The notes under the pieces were generated by a model that saw nothing but the letters and a program-made list of their open reading frames with translations, was not told the DNA's origin and did not search any database. Source: CAYVUM01 sp964619055 (lineage in GTDB: Bacteria > Pseudomonadota > Alphaproteobacteria > Rhodospirillales > Defluviicoccaceae). Taken from it: a stretch of 49,405 bases of DNA. The position numbers were made by a program, and so were the translations under genes. Shown piece by piece: positions 42,960-49,405 of this stretch. How positions within the stretch are numbered: the stretch's first letter is position 1; the number at the start of each line of letters is the position of its first letter. The stretch covers positions 1 through 49,405 of the forward strand of contig CAZUDB010000023.1 in the NCBI GenBank assembly GCA_964619055.1. Direction: 5' to 3'.

Positions 42960-43757
42960 CTAGACGTCCGCGCAGAGTGTTCCTCTGACCAAATGAAAGC
43001 GAGGATGCTTAAATCGCCGAACTATCGCCATGTTGGTTGTTGCCACGATCACCGTTGCGCCGAGTCGATGAAGCTCAGCGAACAAGTGCATCACGCGAAT
43101 GCCAACCCGTTCCTCAAGCTTTGCAGTTGGTTCGTCCACAAGGAGGATTTCGGGCCTCGAAATCACTGCGCGCGCAATCGCCACGAGCTGTTGCTGACCA
43201 ATCGTCAATGAGGACGGCTGCGCTGCCATCTCCTCCTTGAGCCCAAGCCAAGTCAGGAGCTCGCGAACACGGGGCTCAATCGACGGCTCGGCGCTACCGT
43301 TTATGCGGAGCGGAAGCGCCACGTTGTCCAAGGCCGAAAGGTCGTCAATCAGTTTCAGGTCCTGAAAAACAATTCCGATTCGGCGGCGCATCGACGCCCG
43401 AACGCGCCGCGGCAATACCGTCACGTCCTCACCCAGGATCGAGAGTCGACCGCCAGTGGGAGCCACGTCCAATCCCATCAGGCGCAGAACCGTGGTTTTT
43501 CCGGAACCGCTTTCTCCGGTCACGAAACGAAACTGCCCAGCACCAATCCGTAGATTTAGCCCACGGACCCCCATATTGCCATTTGCATAACTAAAGCCAA
43601 CCGCATCGAATTGAAACGCATGGGCGGTGTGGCTGGCGGCAACGCCGACGAAAGCTCCGGTCGTTCGAGCCAACGCACCATCCCGTTCGTCTTCTCCACG
43701 CAGTTCGCGTGCCCGCCACTGCTCTGGCGCCGAGTCCGGGGCGCGTGACGTGTTCAC
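42960..43757 (-). CDS. ftsE: Cell division ATP-binding protein FtsE with altered ABC motifs
   Basis: Cytoplasmic ABC ATPase that pairs with FtsX. Walker A is GESGSGKTTVLRLMGLD, the Q-loop is IGIVFQDLKLI, Walker B is EILLVDEPT with the catalytic Glu kept. But the signature is LTIGQQQLVAIARA instead of LSGGxQQRVAIARA, and the H-loop reads VIVATTNMAIV where a His is normal. An extra N-terminal 50 residues precede the usual start (FQFDAVGFSYANG). I use GTG at 43757; a TTG at 43766 and a TTG at 43673 are alternatives. A palindromic -10-like element (43771-43778) lies just upstream. Confidence 0.83.
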   Translation of the reverse strand: MNTSRAPDSAPEQWRARELRGEDERDGALARTTGAFVGVAASHTAHAFQFDAVGFSYANGNMGVRGLNLRIGAGQFRFVTGESGSGKTTVLRLMGLDVAPTGGRLSILGEDVTVLPRRVRASMRRRIGIVFQDLKLIDDLSALDNVALPLRINGSAEPSIEPRVRELLTWLGLKEEMAAQPSSLTIGQQQLVAIARAVISRPEILLVDEPTAKLEERVGIRVMHLFAELHRLGATVIVATTNMAIVRRFKHPRFHLVRGTLCADV

Positions 43758-43770
43758 AAGCGACAATTCC

Positions 43771-43778
43771 AGTATACT
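43771..43778. promoter_or_regulatory. Palindromic -10-like element between ftsE and the zinc-ribbon gene
   Basis: AGTATACT is its own reverse complement, so TATACT can be read as a -10 box on both strands. On the plus strand it ends 10 bases before the ATG of the zinc-ribbon gene; on the minus strand 13 bases separate it from the ftsE GTG. Neither gene has a clear ribosome binding site. The -35 regions are weak. A shared bidirectional promoter giving near-leaderless mRNAs is an inference. Confidence 0.35.
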
Positions 43779-43787
43779 CGCCGCAAC

Positions 43788-45077
43788 ATGATCATTACCT
43801 GTCCTCGCTGCTCAGCAAGCTATACCGTCGACGCCGATCTCCTGGGCGCCAGCGGTCGAACCATACGGTGTTCGGCCTGCGGCCACGAATGGCTACATGT
43901 GCCGTCTCCAAACGTCGATCACCCACGCGCCGCAGAATCTGAACCAACAACAAGTCAGAACGGAACGAGCGCCATCAAGGAAGACGTTCTGCGCCGCATG
44001 CTTCGTGCCGCCGGCGGAGATACGTCCACTCCAGTAGCGGCTCATCAACAGGCTGCACCTGGTTTGCAGGTAGCGCAAGCGTCGCCACCACCGATACCGT
44101 CCGACGCCCCTTCGGTCGACGGCGACCTCGAAAAGACCAGCACGTTGGCCCAATCAGAGCCGTCGCTCCGCAGTGCTGCTGATCCTGTGGCAAGCAGCAT
44201 GCCCTTAAGTTCCGACGCACCCCCAACCCTACCAGAGCCCGAATCGGCCAGAACACCGAACGCCTCTCCCGGAACTGGCATGGCCGGCACGGTCGAAGCT
44301 GTTCCTCAAACAATCGCGGAATGGCGCGATGACGAGCAAGGACCAAATTCAGCGGTGACCGCCGACGAGGCAAAGCTTGCGTACGTTCCGCCACCACCTG
44401 CGAAAAAGCGTCTTTCTTGGGCAACCGTCGCCTGGACCGCGTGTGTTCTCGGTGGCACTGCTGCGCTCGCGGGAGGCCTCTACCAGGCGCGGATGGCAAT
44501 TGTCGAGGCGATACCGGCCGCCAAGGCGGTCTACTCGGCGCTCGGGGTATCTGTGGAGCGACTTGGACAGAATCTCGATATCCGCGATATCCAGGCAAAA
44601 CGTGATTCTGCTACCGCGAGCAACGCGATCGTCGTAAGCGGACTGATCGCAAACGAAGGCGCCGAGGCTCAAATGGTGCCGCATATCAGGGTTACGTTGT
44701 TTACTACCGACGATAGGGCATTGCAGCATCGCGACCTCTCCGTTGCCGGTGGCCCTCTCCCTGCCGGCCAGTCGATGCCGTTCCATGCAACCATCAAGAA
44801 CCCGTCACCGGCCGCCCGGCGTATCAAAGTCACGTTCATTGAGCGGAATGCGCACGAAGACGCAACGACCTCGCAGCCGGCATCGAGCGACGCCGGTCAT
44901 GGAGACGCCGGCCATGGAGACGCCGGCCATGGAGACGCCGCGCACGAGCAAGGCGTCCGTGAAAACGACGCAACCCATCTGTCGCCTAACGGTGCGAGAC
45001 ATGGTAATCAAGACGACAATGCCGCTGGCTCCGCCATTAAACCGACAGGAACCGTATCAACTCACAACGACGGTTAA
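43788..45077 (+). CDS. MJ0042-type zinc-ribbon membrane protein with DUF3426 domain
   Basis: The 429-residue protein starts with a zinc ribbon (CPRC...CSAC, residues 4-32 in the pattern IITCPRCSASY and IRCSACGHEW). A long Pro/Ser/Ala-rich, disordered stretch (about 40-200) follows, then one membrane helix (about 209-235) and a DUF3426 domain (about 275-360, IVVSGLIANEGAEAQ and PLPAGQSMPFHATI). A His/Asp-rich tail with a GHGDA repeat ends it. Such genes sit beside ftsE in many alphaproteobacteria; the function is unknown. Confidence 0.85.
   Translation: MIITCPRCSASYTVDADLLGASGRTIRCSACGHEWLHVPSPNVDHPRAAESEPTTSQNGTSAIKEDVLRRMLRAAGGDTSTPVAAHQQAAPGLQVAQASPPPIPSDAPSVDGDLEKTSTLAQSEPSLRSAADPVASSMPLSSDAPPTLPEPESARTPNASPGTGMAGTVEAVPQTIAEWRDDEQGPNSAVTADEAKLAYVPPPPAKKRLSWATVAWTACVLGGTAALAGGLYQARMAIVEAIPAAKAVYSALGVSVERLGQNLDIRDIQAKRDSATASNAIVVSGLIANEGAEAQMVPHIRVTLFTTDDRALQHRDLSVAGGPLPAGQSMPFHATIKNPSPAARRIKVTFIERNAHEDATTSQPASSDAGHGDAGHGDAGHGDAAHEQGVRENDATHLSPNGARHGNQDDNAAGSAIKPTGTVSTHNDG
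44895..44939 (+). repeat. 15-bp tandem repeat inside the zinc-ribbon gene
   Basis: Three copies of a 15-base unit (GGYCATGGAGACGCC; the last two identical, the first with one T for C) encode GHGDA three times. The in-frame unit makes copy-number change silent for the frame. Confidence 0.9.
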
Positions 45078-45220
45078 TTCAACCCAGGCACGACTAACAC
45101 GCCGTAAAATGCTGAGGGTCAAGTCAGTCTTGTAGCACTACGTCCGCTAACGACAACCTCAACAAAACCAAAACTTACCCGCACGCTAGCGAGAGCTTAG
45201 TTTGTGATCGGGCCTCTCTT

Positions 45221-47752
45221 TTAGAATCTCTTCAAAAGCCGCTTGATATAGTCGCGCTCCTTCTGAGATCGATCATACTCGCCTGCGCGGCGACGCAATT
45301 CCTCAAGAACTTCCTCGACCTGACGCCGTTGCATTCGGTCTGGTATGTCGACCTGCTCCACGTTCAAGCCACGCAATCCCTGCGATCCGGATCGTCCAAA
45401 CGGATCTTGTGACCCGCCCTCCGTATCGGTCATGCCGCCTGAGAACATTCCAGGCTGTCCGCCACCAAATCGCTGGGCCATCATCGATGCCGCGTCTTCG
45501 GTGGCAGCGCGAAGCCGTTCCACTGCCCGCCCCTGCTGTGGAACTGCATCGCCAAGGGCCCCGCGCTGAAGTGCCTGTCCCGCACCTTTCATCGCGCGCT
45601 CAGCCTCACCAAGTGTACCGGGAATTTCACCCATGAGCGCATCAAATTGACGCATCGCCTCGCCCAGCTCGCGGCGCAGGCTCTCCTGAACGCTGGCCCC
45701 GGTTTGGGTGTCGTCGCTGGACCTGCCGGGACGGCGCTCAACCCCCGCTCGGCTCCGTTCGCGAATCGATTTTAGATCCTTGTAGGTTTGGTCGAGCAGC
45801 GCCTGTTGACGTGCCGCAAGGTCACGAAGTTCGTTGAGCAGTCGATGCGCCTGAACCATTTCTTGGGTCTGAGACGGCGCATTCATGCCACCGCGGATCT
45901 GATCAAGAATACGCTGTAGCTCACTGAGGAGCTGGCGCGCGCTGTCCCGCGCTCCGGCGCGCGCCAGGTCGCGAGCGGCATCGATCAAATCCCGCAGGTC
46001 CTGATCGCGAATGATTTCGCCCAACGGCGGCATCTCCAAATCCGCGTCGCCCTTGCGAGCCAACTCGGCAGCGACGGCCTCCAAGTATTCGTCCAGCGCC
46101 TGCTCGAGTTCATTGATCAATCGCTCGATTTCCTGGTCGTCCGTGTCGCTGCGTAGACCGTCCCAGAGGCGCTGGCGCGCTTCCCGCAACGCCTGTTCCG
46201 CAACCGGGACCGATCCCTGTTCCAGTCGAAGGGCCGTTTGCCAGAGAATGGACCGCACGGAGGTTACCATTGTCAGGCGTTGATCATGCCGTAATCGGCC
46301 AGCCGCCACGGCAAGCGCGAGCGACACGACGCTGTCGTGCGCAAAGTACTGAGGTGCGGCGGCAATCCGATCGAGTGCAGCAGACACAAGTTCGCGCTGC
46401 TCCCGGGACGCGTTCGTGAGTTCCTTGCGTACGCCGACAACGTCCTTGGCGACCGGGTGATTGAAGGTTCGTTCAGGAAGGATCAGTTCCACTAACTGGC
46501 TGTTGCCAACCTGGCCAACCGCATCAACGGCTTCGAGACCAACAAGGACCCGCTCTCCGGCCCAAGCATGGGGTGTTAGATCGTGTGAGCTGATACCACG
46601 AATGTCCTCGCCGCTTGCAGCTTCGAATTGCACGGGCACATCGAGGCGAATTTCTGTCGCACCTCCCGGCATGTCCTTACCCTCCGCGTGCCGGACAATC
46701 GCCGTAAGCCCTTCGATGCCGTAATCATCTCGTCCAACGTAGCTCACACCAACAAATGCTGCCGGTGTTGCGACAGGCGGATTGGCAAACGCGATCTCTG
46801 GCGGCTGGTCAGCGGCGATCTGGAGCGGCCATTGCACCAACGTCCGACCATGGGCCTGTACTATCAGCCCATTACCCGAGACAGCCGACGTTTGGGCCAG
46901 CCACCCGGTGGGAGCTTCGGTCTCAGACTGGGACGCATCCTGAAAGGCCATGCTGTGGTGGCCCAGCACAAGATTTGGGGCAACAGTCACGCCTGTCGCC
47001 TTGGCCAAAACGGCACTGCCGGCGGGAACGACCAGAGGTGGCAGACTGGCGTCGGCGGGCGTTCCGTTCCCCGACGTGGGCGCGTGGGCAGTTGCCTGCG
47101 CAGGTTGACCACCTTCCCATCGCAAACTCACGGGCGGCAAGCGCGTGTAACCGGGCGGCGTGACCCAGACATCGATGGCGACGGGACCTTGGCCGGCTCC
47201 AGACATCTCAGGCGTGACAGCACGTGCCAGGCGCTGCCAGGGTTCATTGACGCCGGCAACCAGCCCAATAACGACGGCAAGTACAGCAAGTGCGCGCACG
47301 GCGCGCGGATCGCGGCGGGCCACGTCCGGCCTGGGCGGCTTCAAGGTTAGGTTCTCCGCGGCCGCCCTAGCCGCATCGCGATGGCGTTGCCATAGCGCCA
47401 AGGCAACCGAGTCGCTCTGGCCGCTCGCCACCGTATCGGACAACGCGGTGAGCGGGCGGTGCGAGAGAGCGCTGTCGCGCTCCAAACGACGGCGCACCTC
47501 CATCAAGGCCACAGGACTGCGGGACCGATACCAGTGCACCGACGCAGCCACGAGCGCGACGCAGAACCCTGCGAGAATGCATGCGTGCAGCCATCCCGGC
47601 AGGACAGGAAGCAGGTCAAGCCAAGCAACGGCAAGAAACACCAACACAACGGTCAGAACGGGCCAGAACCTTGGCCAACCCCGTTCAATTGCGATGACCG
47701 CATGTGCCGCTCGCAGTAAGCGGTGGTGATGTTCCGCCGCAGTACCCGTCAT
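45221..47752 (-). CDS. TIGR02302 / DUF4175 family membrane protein
   Basis: This 843-residue protein of unknown function is typical of alphaproteobacteria and is usually next to lysA, as here. It has two membrane helices near the N-terminus (about 28-50 and 55-72), one more at about 150-170, and a large periplasmic part. The C-terminal half is rich in Glu, Arg and Ala, with coiled-coil character (ERLINELEQALDEYLEAVAA, LNELRDLAARQQALLDQTYK), and ends in basic DYIKRLLKRF. The start overlaps the lysA stop by 4 bp (ATGA). Confidence 0.85.
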   Translation of the reverse strand: MTGTAAEHHHRLLRAAHAVIAIERGWPRFWPVLTVVLVFLAVAWLDLLPVLPGWLHACILAGFCVALVAASVHWYRSRSPVALMEVRRRLERDSALSHRPLTALSDTVASGQSDSVALALWQRHRDAARAAAENLTLKPPRPDVARRDPRAVRALAVLAVVIGLVAGVNEPWQRLARAVTPEMSGAGQGPVAIDVWVTPPGYTRLPPVSLRWEGGQPAQATAHAPTSGNGTPADASLPPLVVPAGSAVLAKATGVTVAPNLVLGHHSMAFQDASQSETEAPTGWLAQTSAVSGNGLIVQAHGRTLVQWPLQIAADQPPEIAFANPPVATPAAFVGVSYVGRDDYGIEGLTAIVRHAEGKDMPGGATEIRLDVPVQFEAASGEDIRGISSHDLTPHAWAGERVLVGLEAVDAVGQVGNSQLVELILPERTFNHPVAKDVVGVRKELTNASREQRELVSAALDRIAAAPQYFAHDSVVSLALAVAAGRLRHDQRLTMVTSVRSILWQTALRLEQGSVPVAEQALREARQRLWDGLRSDTDDQEIERLINELEQALDEYLEAVAAELARKGDADLEMPPLGEIIRDQDLRDLIDAARDLARAGARDSARQLLSELQRILDQIRGGMNAPSQTQEMVQAHRLLNELRDLAARQQALLDQTYKDLKSIRERSRAGVERRPGRSSDDTQTGASVQESLRRELGEAMRQFDALMGEIPGTLGEAERAMKGAGQALQRGALGDAVPQQGRAVERLRAATEDAASMMAQRFGGGQPGMFSGGMTDTEGGSQDPFGRSGSQGLRGLNVEQVDIPDRMQRRQVEEVLEELRRRAGEYDRSQKERDYIKRLLKRF

Positions 47753-49086
47753 GCAGTTGCTCCGACCGGCCCCGTGGACGATTGGCCCAGATCAGCTGCC
47801 GGCGCCTCGTCATTGAGCCACAGGGGAATGCGCTGACGCGCCATCAGGTCCTCGAATTGAATCCGTTCCCGCACGATGGCCGTAGCGCCGCCCTTGACGA
47901 GAACCTCTGGAACCAGAGAACGCAAATTGTACATTGACGCCATCGTCGCTCCATAGCCTCCGGCAGAACGGAACGCGACCAAGTCACCAGCACCAACAGG
48001 TGGCAAGCGGCGACCATGGGCAAACGTATCGCCCGTTTCACATATGGGGCCGACGACATCGACCTCGACCAACTGCGCATCGGCGGACGGCTCGACCACG
48101 GGAACAATGGCGTGATAAGCGCCGTACATCGCCGGACGCGCCAAGTCGTTCATGGCCGCATCGACGATCACAAAGGTTCGAGCACCACCTTGTTTGACAT
48201 AGAGAACTCGGGAAACCAGCACGCCGGCATTACCGACAAGGACGCGTCCCGGCTCGAACACCAATCGGACACCTCGGCGGACCAAACCACCGAGGGCATC
48301 GCGTACGACCTGCCCGTAGTGTTCGGGTTCTGGCATAGCTTCGCCTTCCACGCCGTAAGGAATGCCAAGTCCGCCGCCCACATCCAAGCTCTCGATACGA
48401 TAGCCATCAGCGAGTAGGCTGTTCGCCAAAGCCGCCAGTTTACGAAACGCTGCATCAAAGGCCGTAAAGTCGGTGATTTGCGAACCGATGTGCACTGCAA
48501 GACCCACTGGCACAATTCCCGGCAACGAAGCTGAGCGGGCATAGATGCCCGGCGTCTGGGGCCAGTCAATTCCGAACTTATTGTCAGCGCGACCGGTGGT
48601 CACTTTGGCATGGGTGCCCGCATCGATGTCAGGGTTTATTCTTATCGCAACTTTCGCCTCCACATCGAGGCTATTCGCGACGCTCGAGAGCGCGTCCAGC
48701 TCCGGTTCGGACTCGACATTAATCCGATAGACCCCGCTGGATAGAGCCATAGCAAGCTCGTCACGGGTCTTGCCGACACCGGAGAAGACAATGCGGTCCG
48801 GTTCAACCCCCGCCGCAAGAGCGGCCATCAGCTCACCACCGGAAACCACGTCAGCACCAGCGCCAAGCCGCGAGAGCACACGAATGACAGCCAAGTTACC
48901 GTTCGCTTTGACCGCATAACAAATCAGTGGTTTAAGATCATGAATGGCGCGCTCGAACACACGGTAATGGCGCTCAAGCGTCGCCGTAGAATAGAGATAG
49001 AATGGCGTTCCAACATCCTTAGCGATCAAAGGTATAGGAACGTCTTCGGCACACAATACCCCATTTCTATAGAGAAAGTGATCCAA
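47749..49086 (-). CDS. lysA: Diaminopimelate decarboxylase
   Basis: The PLP enzyme makes L-lysine from meso-diaminopimelate, the end step of the pathway started by dapA. The 445-residue protein has the PLP lysine in LICYAVKANGNLAVIR (Lys60), AVHIGSQI, DVGGGLGIPYG, the phosphate-binding EPGRVLVGNAGVL, and DVVGPICETGDTFA (active-site Cys-Glu). The start is ATG at 49086, 28 bp after the LptM-like lipoprotein stop. Confidence 0.96.
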   Translation of the reverse strand: MDHFLYRNGVLCAEDVPIPLIAKDVGTPFYLYSTATLERHYRVFERAIHDLKPLICYAVKANGNLAVIRVLSRLGAGADVVSGGELMAALAAGVEPDRIVFSGVGKTRDELAMALSSGVYRINVESEPELDALSSVANSLDVEAKVAIRINPDIDAGTHAKVTTGRADNKFGIDWPQTPGIYARSASLPGIVPVGLAVHIGSQITDFTAFDAAFRKLAALANSLLADGYRIESLDVGGGLGIPYGVEGEAMPEPEHYGQVVRDALGGLVRRGVRLVFEPGRVLVGNAGVLVSRVLYVKQGGARTFVIVDAAMNDLARPAMYGAYHAIVPVVEPSADAQLVEVDVVGPICETGDTFAHGRRLPPVGAGDLVAFRSAGGYGATMASMYNLRSLVPEVLVKGGATAIVRERIQFEDLMARQRIPLWLNDEAPAADLGQSSTGPVGATA

Positions 49087-49114
49087 CTTTTTCTCCTATC
49101 ACAGGGTATGCACC

Positions 49115-49252
49115 TCAGAAATTCGGGTATGTGCGAGGATACTGGGAGCCTTCTGGATGATCGGGCTTGGACCGCCGTCCACATGCTGACAGGGATATGG
49201 CAACGAGCAGCACCACGATCATTAGTATTGCGACGCTATCACGACCGCGCAT
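49115..49252 (-). CDS. Short LptM-like lipoprotein
   Basis: From the ATG at 49252, with GGGAGAGG just upstream, the protein has 45 residues: a membrane segment (about 7-22) with lipobox LSAC (Cys24), then a charged mature part GRRSKPDHPEGSQYPRTYP. Small lipoproteins of this shape, with a CGxxxxxxxP start and a YPxxYP end, sit immediately upstream of lysA in many proteobacteria; the E. coli one, LptM (YifL), stabilises the LptD outer-membrane translocon. The frame is open upstream to the window edge, but that part is not lipoprotein-like. Confidence 0.75.
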   Translation of the reverse strand: MRGRDSVAILMIVVLLVAISLSACGRRSKPDHPEGSQYPRTYPNF

Positions 49253-49405
49253 CAGCCTCTCCCATGTTCCGTTCCACCCGTTGCCATGGGACATTTCATT
49301 CGTGGCCTCAGGTAACGAGCAACACGCCAACTCCATCACCGTGTCATGAAATTCGATAATCGTGCAACGTAAACGACTTGAACGAACCTCATCGGGCAAA
49401 CAGCT
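49253..49405. other. Window edge, upstream of the lipoprotein gene
   Basis: No gene is recognised. In many relatives argH lies upstream of the lysA-linked lipoprotein gene. I see no argH C-terminal sequence here; two of three minus-strand frames are interrupted by stops. Confidence 0.3.

Noticed and set aside
1..49405. CRISPR arrays, prophage, transposase or defence genes
   Set aside because: No regularly spaced repeats, no integrase or transposase motifs and no known defence domains were found when reading the window.

Overview
The window looks like a chromosome segment of an alphaproteobacterium, probably near Rhodospirillales; this is inference from gene content, since no rRNA or marker search was possible. 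Supporting signs are a pyruvate dehydrogenase operon whose E1 beta subunit carries its own lipoyl domain and which runs on into lipA and a COQ10-like gene, a DUF4170 protein, a TIGR02302/DUF4175 protein beside lysA, a B12-dependent ribonucleotide reductase, and the block zinc-ribbon / ftsE / ftsX / DUF218 / plsC. The DNA is moderately GC-rich by eye. Coding density is high and almost everything is housekeeping. No CRISPR array, phage, insertion sequence, tRNA or rRNA gene was seen.

Layout. 1-9313: the tail of a small membrane protein, then leftward acpS, pdxJ, a bifunctional RelA/SpoT gene, rpoZ and folK; rightward an NYN-domain nuclease, a type 5 uracil-DNA glycosylase, a ThrH-like phosphatase; leftward DUF4170; rightward a glutathione S-transferase and a TPR/peptidoglycan-binding protein; leftward smpB. 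9465-11132: a decayed threonine dehydratase-like gene that was once translationally coupled to an intact haloacid dehalogenase. 11187-15732: a lytic transglycosylase, dapA and an M23 peptidase (cell wall and lysine/diaminopimelate synthesis). 16095-17080: pgpA and a cinA-type amidase gene.

17051-24246 is one leftward run: pdhA, pdhB, pdhC, lpdA, a GNAT gene, lipA and a coenzyme Q-binding protein. It encodes the whole pyruvate dehydrogenase complex plus the enzyme that builds its lipoyl cofactor. 24557-34952 holds DUF4342, ftsB, a methyltransferase, eno, then a rightward trio (kdsA, a glycine-zipper lipoprotein, a ClpP-like periplasmic protein), a secreted nuclease/phosphatase-family protein with a possible PEP-CTERM-like tail, then leftward pyrG, secG and tpiA. 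35321-49252 holds secA, nrdJ, plsC, a DUF218 gene, ftsX, ftsE, a zinc-ribbon membrane protein, a DUF4175 protein, lysA and a short LptM-like lipoprotein.

I did not find a convincing new multi-gene system. The items most worth a second look are the threonine dehydratase pseudogene (9465-10443), an FtsE whose ABC signature and H-loop are degenerate, a palindromic -10-like element that could serve ftsE and the divergent zinc-ribbon gene at once, a secreted nuclease-like protein with a sorting-tail-like C-terminus, and a kdsA-containing block oriented against its usual neighbours.
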